The position numbers were made by a program, and so were the translations under genes. 64,000 nucleotides of DNA from Xanthomonas chitinilytica (GTDB lineage: Bacteria; Pseudomonadota; Gammaproteobacteria; Xanthomonadales; Xanthomonadaceae): positions 248,001 through 312,000 of the forward strand of contig NZ_JAPCHY010000003.1 of the NCBI RefSeq assembly GCF_026107455.2, read 5' to 3'. Shown in pieces: positions 10,645-18,780 of this stretch. Position 1 is the stretch's first letter; each line of letters opens with the position of its first letter. The notes under the pieces are model-generated. The model made no database searches, was not told the DNA's origin, and saw nothing but the letters and a program-made list of their open reading frames with translations.

Positions 10645-10676
10645 ACGGCCGCGCTCCTGCGCGGCCGTTTGCGTTG
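10645..10676 (+). terminator. Rho-independent terminator after the symporter gene
   Basis: ACGGCCGCG (10645-10653) pairs with CGCGGCCGT (10660-10668) over a 6-base loop, followed by TTGCGTTG. The T-tract is interrupted, but the stem is strong. Confidence 0.7.
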
Positions 10677-10735
10677 TGGCGGCGCCCTCCGCGCGCCGGG
10701 AACCGGCGCCGGAGGGCGGTTCCGTGGCCGGGTTT

Positions 10736-10764
10736 CTGACCGCTCCGGTTGTCTGTGGGACAAT
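10736..10764 (+). promoter_or_regulatory. Candidate sigma70 promoter of tkt
   Basis: CTGACC (10736-10741) and GACAAT (10759-10764) are separated by 17 bases, each matching 4 of 6 consensus positions. It sits between the upstream terminator and the tkt ATG at 10810. Confidence 0.45.
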
Positions 10765-10809
10765 GGGCGGCCCGCAGCTCCGCGGGAGCCTCCCGATCCC
10801 GACAGAACC

Positions 10810-12810
10810 ATGACGCAGCCCACCCGCCGCCAGTTGGCCAACGCCATCCGCTTCCTTGCCGCCGATGCGGTCGAAACCGCCAAGTCCGGCCACCCCGGCA
10901 TGCCGATGGGCATGGCCGACATCGCCGAAGTCCTCTGGAACGACTATCTCCGCCACAACCCGAACAACCCGAAGTGGTTCAACCGCGACCGCTTCGTGCT
11001 GTCCAACGGCCACGGCTCGATGCTGCAGTACGCGCTGCTGCACCTGAGCGGCTACGACCTGCCGATCGAGCAGCTCAAGGCCTTCCGCCAGCTGGGCAGC
11101 AAGACCGCCGGCCACCCGGAGCGCCATGAGACCCCGGGGGTGGAAACCACCACCGGTCCGCTGGGCCAGGGCCTGGCCAACGCCGTCGGTTTCGCGCTGG
11201 CCGAGAAGCTGCTGGCGCAGCGCTACAACCGTCCCGAGTTCGAGATCGTCGACCACCGCACCTGGGTATTCCTGGGCGACGGCTGCCTGATGGAAGGCGT
11301 GTCGCACGAAGCCGCCTCGCTGGCCGGCACCTGGGGCCTGGGCAAGCTGGTGTGCTTCTGGGACGACAACCGCATCTCCATCGACGGCAACACCGAAGGC
11401 TGGTTCACCGACAACACCCCGGAGCGTTTCGAAGCCTATGGCTGGAACGTGATCCGCGGCGTCGACGGGCACGACCCGGACAGCATCAAGGCCGCCATCG
11501 ACGCGGCGCTGGGCCAGTTCGACAAGCCGACCCTGATCTGCTGCCGCACCACCATCGGTTTCGGTTCGCCGGGCAAGGCCGGCAAGGAATCCAGCCACGG
11601 CGCGCCGCTGGGCAAGGACGAGCTGGAAGCCACCCGCAAGGCGCTGGACTGGCCGTATGGCCCGTTCGAGATCCCGGAGGACATCTACGCCGGCTGGCGC
11701 GCCGGCGGCACCGGCACCCTGCGCCAGGCCGAATGGGAGCAGCTGTTCGACAAGTACGCCGCGCAGTTCCCCGAACAGGCCGAGGAACTGACCCGCCGCT
11801 CGCACGGCGAGCTGCCGGCCGACTTCATCGCCAAGGCCGATGCCTACATCGCCCAGGTGCAGGCCGAAGGCCCGACCATCGCCTCGCGCAAGGCCTCGCA
11901 GCTGGCGATCGAGGCGTTCGCGCCGCTGCTGCCGGAAATCGTCGGCGGCTCGGCCGACCTGGCGCATTCCAACCTGACCCTGTGGAAGGCCAGCAAGTCG
12001 GTCGCCAGCGACGACCCGAATGCCAACTACGTGTACTACGGCGTGCGCGAGTTCGGCATGACCGCCATCGCCAACGGCCTGGCCCTGCACGGCGGCTTCA
12101 TCCCGTTCGACGCCACCTTCCTGGTGTTCAGCGACTACGCCCGCAACGGCGTGCGCATGAGCGCGCTGATTCCCGCCCATGCCATCCACGTCTATACCCA
12201 CGACTCGATCGGCCTGGGCGAGGACGGCCCGACCCACCAGCCGGTGGAGCACCTGGCGAGCTTGCGCTACATCCCCAACAACGACGTGTGGCGCCCGTGC
12301 GACGCGGTCGAGTCGGCGGTGAGCTGGAAGGCGGCGATCGTGCGCAAGGATGGCCCCAGCTGCCTGGTGTTCAGCCGCCAGAACCTGCCGCACCAGCCGC
12401 GCAGCGCCGAGCAGGTCAAGCAGATCGAGCGCGGCGGCTACGTGCTGGCCGATGCCGAGGGCGGCAACCCGGACGTGATCCTGATCGCCACCGGCTCGGA
12501 AGTGGCGCTGGCCACCGCGGCCAAGGCCGAACTGGATGCCGCCGGGCTGAAGACCCGCGTGGTCTCCATGCCGTCCACCGACGTGTTCCTGCGCCAGGAC
12601 GCCGCCTACCGCGAAGCGGTGCTGCCCAATGCCGTGCGCAAGCGCGTGGCGGTGGAAGCGGGCGTCACCGGCTTCTGGCGCCAGTTCGTCGGCCTGGACG
12701 GCGCCGTGGTCGGCATCGATACCTTCGGTGCCTCGGCCCCGGCCGACGCGCTGTTCAAGCATTTCGGCATCACCACCGCGCACGTGGTGGAAGCGGCCAA
12801 GGCGCTGTAA
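10810..12810 (+). CDS. tkt: Transketolase
   Basis: Thiamine-diphosphate enzyme of the pentose phosphate pathway that moves two-carbon units between sugar phosphates. At 666 residues it equals the usual bacterial length. The N-terminus is typical ([34 protein letters not shown]), the diphosphate/Mg site reads [13 protein letters not shown], and the pyrimidine domain has [11 protein letters not shown]. An open frame extends upstream to 10669, but similarity starts at MTQPTRRQL, so ATG 10810 is chosen. It has its own promoter candidate and strong terminator, so it is probably monocistronic. Confidence 0.97.
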   Translation: MTQPTRRQLANAIRFLAADAVETAKSGHPGMPMGMADIAEVLWNDYLRHNPNNPKWFNRDRFVLSNGHGSMLQYALLHLSGYDLPIEQLKAFRQLGSKTAGHPERHETPGVETTTGPLGQGLANAVGFALAEKLLAQRYNRPEFEIVDHRTWVFLGDGCLMEGVSHEAASLAGTWGLGKLVCFWDDNRISIDGNTEGWFTDNTPERFEAYGWNVIRGVDGHDPDSIKAAIDAALGQFDKPTLICCRTTIGFGSPGKAGKESSHGAPLGKDELEATRKALDWPYGPFEIPEDIYAGWRAGGTGTLRQAEWEQLFDKYAAQFPEQAEELTRRSHGELPADFIAKADAYIAQVQAEGPTIASRKASQLAIEAFAPLLPEIVGGSADLAHSNLTLWKASKSVASDDPNANYVYYGVREFGMTAIANGLALHGGFIPFDATFLVFSDYARNGVRMSALIPAHAIHVYTHDSIGLGEDGPTHQPVEHLASLRYIPNNDVWRPCDAVESAVSWKAAIVRKDGPSCLVFSRQNLPHQPRSAEQVKQIERGGYVLADAEGGNPDVILIATGSEVALATAAKAELDAAGLKTRVVSMPSTDVFLRQDAAYREAVLPNAVRKRVAVEAGVTGFWRQFVGLDGAVVGIDTFGASAPADALFKHFGITTAHVVEAAKAL

Positions 12811-12822
12811 GCGCGCGGTACG

Positions 12823-12852
12823 AAAAGGCCGGCGAAAGCCGGCCTTTTTTTT
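12823..12852 (+). terminator. Rho-independent terminator after tkt
   Basis: GGCCGGC (12827-12833) pairs with GCCGGCC (12838-12844) over a GAAA tetraloop; AAAA before and eight T after extend it. The A-rich flank means it could also serve the convergent NADAR gene on the minus strand. Confidence 0.92.
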
Positions 12853-12869
12853 GTCCGCGATCCCGCGGC

Positions 12870-13418
12870 TCACAACCGTTCGCGTACTTCCATCAAGGCG
12901 AATCCGAGCAGGTTCAATCCGTGCCATGCGGCCGGGTTGCGGGCATCGGCATGGTCCTGCGCCAGGCCAATCCCCCAGATGGAATCCACCGGGCTGGCCT
13001 CCACCAGCACCTGGCCGGCGGTGGCGCGAAGGAAATCCCCCAGTGCCGCGTTCTGCGAGAACTTGGCCAGGTTGCCCTCGACCACCAGCGCATAGCGCGC
13101 CTGCGTCCACAGCGCTTCGTCGAAGCCCAGGATCCTGCGGCCCAGCGCCTTGGCCTTGTCCGGCGTCGTGCTGCTCAGCACCTGCTCGAGGATCCGCGTG
13201 TCGCCGAACAGCCGCGCCTTGCCCGCCATCATGTAGTGCTCGGCCGTGGCGTAGCGCACGCCGTCGATGCTGAAACCGGCGTCGTACCACTGGCTGAAGC
13301 AGGAGGCCGACACCCCCGTACGCGGCGGCCGGTGGCCCCAGAAGCAGAGATAGTGAAGGTCATCGCCTGCGGCCTGTCGACGCTGCAGGTCGTGGAGGAA
13401 GCGGGAATCGTCGTTCAT
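12870..13418 (-). CDS. NADAR family protein (YbiA-like)
   Basis: A 182-residue NADAR domain protein. Visible family features are an FWGH-type N-terminal motif (CFWGHRP), WYDAGFSIDGVRYATAEHYMMAGKA, and a C-terminal WGIGL followed by GLNLLGFALMEVR. Characterised NADAR/YbiA enzymes are N-glycosidases acting on riboflavin intermediates, and some remove ADP-ribose from DNA guanine; which activity applies here is unknown. ATG 13418 fits the family start, though no clear ribosome binding site is seen; an in-frame ATG at 13439 is an alternative. It faces tkt across a shared terminator. Confidence 0.88.
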   Translation of the reverse strand: MNDDSRFLHDLQRRQAAGDDLHYLCFWGHRPPRTGVSASCFSQWYDAGFSIDGVRYATAEHYMMAGKARLFGDTRILEQVLSSTTPDKAKALGRRILGFDEALWTQARYALVVEGNLAKFSQNAALGDFLRATAGQVLVEASPVDSIWGIGLAQDHADARNPAAWHGLNLLGFALMEVRERL

Positions 13419-13482
13419 TGCGAAGGCAGGGTGCCGCATGTCGCGGCAGCGCCGGCCAGCGGCCGGTATTGGCGATGGATGG

Positions 13483-15432
13483 TCATGCCGTCCGTGCCAG
13501 CGCCAACCGCAGCAGCCGCGCATCGAGCCGCTCGCCGAAGTCCTTCGGCGCTTCCAGGCCCATCCGCTGCAGGTACACCGCGTCGCTGTCGCCGGCCCGT
13601 TGCCGCAGGGCCGCCCAGACCGTACGCAGCTTGTCGCCGCGCGTCTGCGTGTTGGCCTTCAGCCAGCCCAGTGCCTTCACCAGCGCCTGCTCGACTTCGG
13701 TGAAATCGCTGCCCAGCGGGTAGTCCGGCAGGGTGCCGTCGGCGCGGAACGGGGCCAGTGCCGCCGCCAGCGCCTGCGGCGTGTTGCGTCGCCATTCGGC
13801 CGGCGCCTGCTCCGCGGCATCCAGCTTGCGCGCGGCCCTGGCCTGTTCCAGCAGGGTGGGCTGGAACGGCGCCTCGGCGATCGCGGCCATGCGCAGCACG
13901 CAGTCCTCGTCGGTGAGGCCGCGCAGGTCGGCGATGCCGTACTCGTCGATGTAGATATCGCGCAGGTGGCGCGGGATGGTGGTGTGGCCGTAGTTCCAGC
14001 GCACGTTGGATTCGCGCCGGCCGCCGTCGTCGCGTGCGGCGCGGAACATCAGGATGCTGCGCGCTTCCGGCAGCGCGTGCGCCATCGCCACGAAGTTGTA
14101 CTGGCCGCCGACGCCGGACACCACGCGCCCGTCCTCCAGCGCATCGGACACCGCCGCGCCCAGCGCGGTGGCCATCATGCAGGAGTTGAAGAAGCGCGCG
14201 TGGCGGCGTTGCAGGCGCTCGAGCCGCTCGTCGCCGCCGTAGAGCTGGTTGATCTCGCTGATGCGGCGCATGCCGATGGCGCGGCATTCGTCCTCGGGCA
14301 GGGTGCGCAGCCATTGGTAGAACTCGGACGAGCCCAGGTAGAACGCGCCATGCAGGTACTCGCCTTCCTCGGCCAGCCGCGCGTGGTCGGCGGTATAGGC
14401 GCTGCCGTTCTCCAGCCGCTGCATCAGCGCCAGGTCGTCGTGCACCTTGCGCCTGATCACCCCGGTCTGCACCAGCTTGCGGAAGCCCTCGTTGAGCATC
14501 TCGCTGCAGCCGTACAGGCCTTCCTCGAATGGGCCCAGCCCGCCGATCTCCTGCACCAGCGGGTGGTTGGCCAGTTGCGGATCCAGTGCATGCAAGGCGC
14601 GCCGGTAGCGTGCGTTGTCGGTATGGCGCAGCACCAGTGCGTGGCTCAGCGCGTCGGCCAGGGTGCCGATGCCGATCTGCAGGGTGCCGCCGTCGCGCAC
14701 CAGCGCGCTGGCGTAAAGGCCGATGGCGTAGTCGGCATCGCCGACCGGCTGCCGCGGCAGGCCGAACAGCGCCGGATAGGGGCCCGGCGGCGTGACCACC
14801 GCATCGAAGAAGCCCGCGTCCACCGTCGCGCTGCCGCCCAGCCATGGCAGCTGCGGGTCGACCTCGGCGACCAGCAACGGCCGCGGCAGGCCGCGCGCGG
14901 CCATCGCATCCAGGGTGTCCTGGGTGATGTCGTTGTTGCACGACAGCGACAGCCGGGGGCTGCCCTCGCGGCGCGCCACCTTCTGCACGATGGCATGCGG
15001 CGCGCGCTGCGCCACCGCATCGGCGGCGTGGGTGTAGTTGAGGCTGGTATAGCTGCGCTGCGCCTGGGTCGATCGCAGCAGGGCGCCGGACTGCATGTAG
15101 AACTCCTCGATCCGGACATGGGCGGGGAGCCGGTCGCGGGCGATCGCGTCGGCATAGGCCAGGCGCGGGAAGTCCTTGCCGAAATGGCGCTCGGCGAACG
15201 GTGCCATGAAGCGCGCTTCCAGCCCGTCGCCGTCGGCGCGTGGCGGATTCAACGACAGCGCCGTATACAGCTGCAGCGGACGCGAAGGGTCATTCTCCAC
15301 GCGCGCATACAGCGCATTGAGCAGCCGGTGCGGCTTGCCCAGCGCCAGCGGCGCGCCGATGCGCAGGGGGCCGTCGACCCGTTGCAGCAGCCAGTCGATG
15401 GTGGCGTCCAGGTCGGTGAAATGCTCGGTCAT
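13483..15432 (-). CDS. Acetyl-CoA hydrolase/transferase family protein
   Basis: A 649-residue CoA-transferase-like enzyme. The C-terminal half carries the acetyl-CoA hydrolase/transferase core (GVGGQYNFVAMAHALPEARSI and YIDEYGIADLRGLTDEDC). It is longer than classical members of about 430-500 residues because of extra N-terminal sequence, as in other long members of the family. Predicted role: hydrolysis or CoA exchange of acetyl- or succinyl-CoA; the true substrate is unknown. The open frame begins at 15462, but AGGACA sits about nine bases before ATG 15432, which I chose. It is 30 bases downstream of the flavin reductase gene, probably co-transcribed. Confidence 0.87.
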   Translation of the reverse strand: MTEHFTDLDATIDWLLQRVDGPLRIGAPLALGKPHRLLNALYARVENDPSRPLQLYTALSLNPPRADGDGLEARFMAPFAERHFGKDFPRLAYADAIARDRLPAHVRIEEFYMQSGALLRSTQAQRSYTSLNYTHAADAVAQRAPHAIVQKVARREGSPRLSLSCNNDITQDTLDAMAARGLPRPLLVAEVDPQLPWLGGSATVDAGFFDAVVTPPGPYPALFGLPRQPVGDADYAIGLYASALVRDGGTLQIGIGTLADALSHALVLRHTDNARYRRALHALDPQLANHPLVQEIGGLGPFEEGLYGCSEMLNEGFRKLVQTGVIRRKVHDDLALMQRLENGSAYTADHARLAEEGEYLHGAFYLGSSEFYQWLRTLPEDECRAIGMRRISEINQLYGGDERLERLQRRHARFFNSCMMATALGAAVSDALEDGRVVSGVGGQYNFVAMAHALPEARSILMFRAARDDGGRRESNVRWNYGHTTIPRHLRDIYIDEYGIADLRGLTDEDCVLRMAAIAEAPFQPTLLEQARAARKLDAAEQAPAEWRRNTPQALAAALAPFRADGTLPDYPLGSDFTEVEQALVKALGWLKANTQTRGDKLRTVWAALRQRAGDSDAVYLQRMGLEAPKDFGERLDARLLRLALARTA

Positions 15433-15462
15433 GCGGCGCTGTCCTGCGGAGAATGCGGGCAA

Positions 15463-16020
15463 TTACAGCATTTCCGGCTTGAACAGGCGGCGACGCGAGA
15501 CTTCGTCGCCGGACACCATGAACTGCCCGTCGCCGCGATAGTGCACGGTGCGCGGCAGTTTCGGCACGCGCGCGACGTGCGCCTTGACGATCTCCCAGAC
15601 GAAAAGGCCGTGGCGCCCGATCTGGCTGCCGTCGTACAGCCGGCATTCGAAGCTGGAATGGCATTGCGCGATCAACGGCGCGCCGACCGAATGCGCAGGC
15701 ACGGCCTCCAGGCCGAAGTGCCCGAACTTGTCGATCTCCGCGCCGCTGGTGTTGCCGATGCCGACCACGGTGTCCAGCAGTTCGCGGGTGGGCACGTTGA
15801 TGACGCATTCGCCGCTGCCCCGGATCAGCCCGAAGCTGTGGTTGGCTTCCCATATGTAGGTCGCCACCAGCGATGGGCTGAAGCCCATCACCATGTGCCA
15901 GCCCAGCGTCATGATGTTGCGCTGTTGGCGCCAGGCCGAGCTGACCAGCACGATCGGGCCGGGTTCGAGGAAGCGTCGCGCGTCGGCGACCGGGTAGTCG
16001 AGTTTTCGGTAGCGTCGCAT
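15463..16020 (-). CDS. Flavin reductase family protein
   Basis: A 185-residue FMN-binding split-barrel protein of the flavin reductase-like family (PIVLVSSAWRQQRNIMTLGW, then GFSPSLVATYIW and GECVINVPTRELLDTV). Members reduce flavin with NAD(P)H or act as small oxidoreductases. GGAGG lies five bases before the ATG. It diverges from the blaI-like gene and leads the two-gene unit with the acetyl-CoA hydrolase family gene. Substrate and partner are not evident. Confidence 0.88.
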   Translation of the reverse strand: MRRYRKLDYPVADARRFLEPGPIVLVSSAWRQQRNIMTLGWHMVMGFSPSLVATYIWEANHSFGLIRGSGECVINVPTRELLDTVVGIGNTSGAEIDKFGHFGLEAVPAHSVGAPLIAQCHSSFECRLYDGSQIGRHGLFVWEIVKAHVARVPKLPRTVHYRGDGQFMVSGDEVSRRRLFKPEML

Positions 16021-16084
16021 CGCGGCCTCCGCGGGGCATGCCGGCGATGCTGGCAGGCGGGCGATGAATCCGTTGTCGAGGGGC

Positions 16085-16113
16085 TTGACAGTAGTTTCAA
16101 TTACGTGCGTAAT
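16085..16113 (+). promoter_or_regulatory. Promoter of the blaI-blaR1-like operon
   Basis: A perfect -35 hexamer TTGACA (16085-16090) is followed after 17 bases by CGTAAT (16108-16113), 4 of 6 matches to TATAAT. The -10 lies inside the first operator dyad, so repressor binding there would block RNA polymerase. Confidence 0.7.
16100..16113. promoter_or_regulatory. BlaI-type operator 1
   Basis: Perfect palindrome ATTACGTGCGTAAT with the TTAC-N4-GTAA spacing of BlaI/MecI/CopY-family operators. It overlaps the -10 hexamer. Confidence 0.75.
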
Positions 16114-16124
16114 CGATAAACAAA

Positions 16125-16136
16125 TTACAGGTGTAA
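16125..16136. promoter_or_regulatory. BlaI-type operator 2
   Basis: Perfect palindrome TTACAGGTGTAA, an exact match to the TACA-N2-TGTA core recognised by BlaI/MecI repressors. It lies 24 bases centre-to-centre from operator 1 and contains the AGGTG ribosome binding site of the repressor gene, so binding would favour tight autoregulation. Confidence 0.8.
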
Positions 16137-16139
16137 ACG

Positions 16140-16508
16140 ATGATCCAGATCAGCGAGGCCGAAGCGGTGGTGATGGAAGTGCTGTGGCGGCGGCATCCGC
16201 TTGCGGCCGAAGAGGTGGTCGCGGCGTTGTCCGGCCGCAGCGACTGGGCCGAACCGACCATCAAGACCCTGCTCAACCGCCTGCTCAACAAGGGCGCGAT
16301 CGCCGCGGAGAAGGACGGCCGGCGCTACCTGTACTCGCCGCGGGTGGCGCGCGAGGAATGGGTGCTGGAGGAAAGCCAGGGCCTGCTGGAGCGCCTGTTC
16401 GATGGACGGGTGGCGCCGCTGGTGGCGCATTTCAGCCAGCGCGGGCAACTGAGCGCGCAGGACATCGCCGAACTGAAGAAGCTGATCCAGGAGCTGGACG
16501 ATGAGTGA
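16140..16508 (+). CDS. BlaI/MecI/CopY-family transcriptional repressor
   Basis: A 122-residue winged-helix repressor: ISEAEAVVMEVLWRRHPLAAEEVV followed by the recognition helix region WAEPTIKTLLNRLLNKGAI and a wing (KDGRRYLYSP), with a C-terminal dimerisation helix. AGGTG lies six bases before the ATG. The family represses its own operon until a cognate M56-type sensor protease inactivates it; that protease is encoded next, overlapping by eight bases. Two perfect dyads upstream are its probable binding sites. No beta-lactamase gene is in the window. Confidence 0.94.
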   Translation: MIQISEAEAVVMEVLWRRHPLAAEEVVAALSGRSDWAEPTIKTLLNRLLNKGAIAAEKDGRRYLYSPRVAREEWVLEESQGLLERLFDGRVAPLVAHFSQRGQLSAQDIAELKKLIQELDDE

Positions 16509-18129
16509 CCTGCTTGCCGGATTGACCGCCACCACGTTGGCCGGCACCGCAGCGACGGCGCTGGTGCTGTTGCTGCGCCGCCCCGTGCGTCGCTGGCTGG
16601 GAGCGGGGGCGGCCTATGGACTGTGGCTGTGCGTGCCGGTGGCGTTGCTGGCAGTGCTGCTGCCGGCGCCGGTGCTGGAGCCGACATGGGTGCAACCGAG
16701 CATCGTGCTGGAGCCGGTCACCACGATCGCCGATGCCGGCAATGCGGGCCTGCTGCACGGACACGCCGGATCGTTGCTGCTGTCGGCATGGGCCGCCGGC
16801 GCGCTGGCGATGCTGGCATGGCTGGTGCTGCAGCAGTGGTACTTCCGCCGCTTGCTGGGACCCCTGCGCCGCCGCGCCGACGGCACCTACGAAGCGTCGT
16901 CGGTGGCGGGATTGCCGGCGGTGATGGGCCTGCTGCGCCCCCGCGTGCTGCTTCCGCACGGCTTCGAGCAGCGCTACGACCGGCAGGAGCGCGAACTCGT
17001 CCTGCACCACGAGCGCATCCATATCCGCCGCGGCGACCTGCATGCCAATGCGCTGGTGGCCGGGCTGCGCTGCCTGTACTGGTTCAACCCGCTTTTCCAC
17101 CTGGCCGCGCGCCGCTTCCGTTTCGACCAGGAACTGGCCTGCGATGCGCGCGTCGTCGCCGCCTATCCGCAGGCGCGCCGCAGCTACGGCCAGGCCATGC
17201 TCAAGACCCAGTTCGACGGAGTCGCATTGCCGATGGGATGCCATTGGCAGATCCACCACCCACTGAAGGAGCGTATCGCCATGTTGAAGCGTCCCACGCC
17301 ACGACCGGCCCAATGGATGGCCAGCGCACTGCTGGTCGCCGGTCTTTCCGCCACGCTGGGCTATGCCGCCTGGGCGGCGCAGCCGGCCAGGCCGGCCTCG
17401 GCCTCGGCCGATGCGGCGGCATCGCAGGACCTGTACCGGATCCGGATGCAGCTGGAGGTCGATGGAGAGCGGCAACAGTTCGAATTGCGCGAACGCGCCG
17501 GACAGCCCTTCGCCTTCGACACCACCACCGATGCCGGCCGCCATTGGCAGGCCGAGTTCACGCTGGAGCCGGTTGGCGACAGCGTCCGCTTGTCGGGAAC
17601 GCTTTCGGAAGGCGGAAAGCAACTGTCGCGGCCAACGCTGCTGGCGCGGCTGGGCACCCCGGCCGAAATCCACGTCGACTCGGCCGATGGCGGTTCGCTC
17701 TTCAAGCTGAAGATGCAGGCCCAGGTGATGGATGGCGTATCGGCAACGACTACGGCTTCCGCCATGCAGCAGGAGCAGCGTGATGGCAAGCCTGCCATCA
17801 GCGTCGAACCCTATGCCTGGGCCAGCGGTGGGACGGAGGCCGATGCCGAAACCCAGGCGGTGGCCGAGTACATGACGCCGCCGAAGTATCCCGCCGGCGC
17901 CTACGAGCAGGGCATCGGCGGCGAGGTGGTACTGCGGGTGGAAGTGGGGGCGGACGGCCGCGCCGGCGACATCACGGTGATCAGCGCACGGCCGCAGGGC
18001 GTATTCGAGGAGGACTCCATCGCCGCCGCGCGCCAGTGGACGTTCAAACCGGCGATGAAGGACGGCAGGCCGGTGGCATCGGCGCTGCGCATCCCGCTCA
18101 CGTTCGAGATGGGCCCGGCCAGCCCATGA
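16501..18129 (+). CDS. BlaR1/MecR1-like M56 metallopeptidase with C-terminal TonB domain
   Basis: A 542-residue membrane protease. N-terminal membrane helices are followed by the M56 zinc site HERIH (residues 170-174) in HHERIHIRRGD and the downstream QELACDARVV. A further membrane segment lies near 270-290. Instead of a penicillin-binding sensor domain, the C-terminus carries a TonB-type domain (about 455-540: PPKYPAGAYEQGIGGEVVLRVEV, QWTFKPAMKDGRPV). It should cleave or trigger cleavage of the BlaI-type repressor when an envelope signal is sensed; the signal is unknown. Coupled to both neighbours by overlaps. Confidence 0.9.
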   Translation: MSDLLAGLTATTLAGTAATALVLLLRRPVRRWLGAGAAYGLWLCVPVALLAVLLPAPVLEPTWVQPSIVLEPVTTIADAGNAGLLHGHAGSLLLSAWAAGALAMLAWLVLQQWYFRRLLGPLRRRADGTYEASSVAGLPAVMGLLRPRVLLPHGFEQRYDRQERELVLHHERIHIRRGDLHANALVAGLRCLYWFNPLFHLAARRFRFDQELACDARVVAAYPQARRSYGQAMLKTQFDGVALPMGCHWQIHHPLKERIAMLKRPTPRPAQWMASALLVAGLSATLGYAAWAAQPARPASASADAAASQDLYRIRMQLEVDGERQQFELRERAGQPFAFDTTTDAGRHWQAEFTLEPVGDSVRLSGTLSEGGKQLSRPTLLARLGTPAEIHVDSADGGSLFKLKMQAQVMDGVSATTTASAMQQEQRDGKPAISVEPYAWASGGTEADAETQAVAEYMTPPKYPAGAYEQGIGGEVVLRVEVGADGRAGDITVISARPQGVFEEDSIAAARQWTFKPAMKDGRPVASALRIPLTFEMGPASP

Positions 18130-18695
18130 GCCGCGCGCTTCCCGTCGCGTTGACGGCGCTGCTTGTCGCCGGCTGTGCAGGCCACGAGCAGCTGCGGGCG
18201 GTGGATACCCGCGAAGAGAGCATCGACCATCGACTGCTGGCGCCGCATTCGGGGGGTGAAGGGGCCGGCAGCGTCCAGCCCTACCAGTTGCAACCGGGCG
18301 AAGCCTTCCGCATGCCGCGGCTGCAGCACGCGCCGAACCCGGAACTCGGCGCCGCCGAATCGCGACGGGAACTGGCGCCGACCACGGTCTGCCTGCAGCT
18401 GGTGGTCGATGCCGAAGGGGCGGTGGAACGCAGCCTGCCGCTGGCCGACCGCCCCGAGTGCATGGGCGGCAGCGCGGCCGGGAACGGCACCCTGCTGCAG
18501 GCGGCGCAGCAGGCCGTGCTGCAGTGGCGGTTCGCTCCGGCCGCGCTGTGCCATTTCGCCGCCGGGCAGGCGCCAAGCGACGACGGCGACTGCGCAGGCG
18601 CCAGCCGCATCGAACCGGTACCGGTGAGCCTGTTGTACGCCTTCACCTTCGAGATCGTGCACGGCCGCCACTACGTGCGCAGCCAGGGGCGTTGA
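18126..18695 (+). CDS. Putative lipoprotein of the blaI-blaR1-like operon
   Basis: A 189-residue protein with a short signal and lipobox (LLVAGCAG, Cys at about residue 17), so probably lipidated. The rest resembles the energy-transducer TonB C-terminal fold: LQLVVDAEGAVERSLPL followed by a QAVLQWRFAPA motif, with three more cysteines. Start ATG 18126 overlaps the upstream stop (ATGA). Co-transcription with the M56 sensor suggests an accessory role in envelope sensing, but I do not recognise a named family. Confidence 0.75.
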   Translation: MSRALPVALTALLVAGCAGHEQLRAVDTREESIDHRLLAPHSGGEGAGSVQPYQLQPGEAFRMPRLQHAPNPELGAAESRRELAPTTVCLQLVVDAEGAVERSLPLADRPECMGGSAAGNGTLLQAAQQAVLQWRFAPAALCHFAAGQAPSDDGDCAGASRIEPVPVSLLYAFTFEIVHGRHYVRSQGR

Positions 18696-18753
18696 CGCCC
18701 GGTCGGAACGGACGGAACCGGCGGCCGGGGATATTCCGTCCTGTTGCCAGGCC

Positions 18754-18777
18754 CTTCGCCGGGCAATGCCGGCGAAG
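18754..18777. repeat. Perfect stem-loop between convergent genes
   Basis: CTTCGCCGG (18754-18762) pairs with CCGGCGAAG (18769-18777). No T-tract follows on either strand, so it is at best a weak bidirectional terminator or RNA-stabilising hairpin. Confidence 0.5.
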
Positions 18778-18780
18778 CGG

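Noticed and set aside
16140..18695. Beta-lactam resistance locus
   Set aside because: The blaI/blaR1-like pair is present, but no beta-lactamase or penicillin-binding protein gene is adjacent, and the sensor lacks a penicillin-binding domain.
18754..18777. Rho-independent terminator between the lipoprotein and effector genes
   Set aside because: The stem is perfect, but no T-tract follows on either strand; kept only as a stem-loop.
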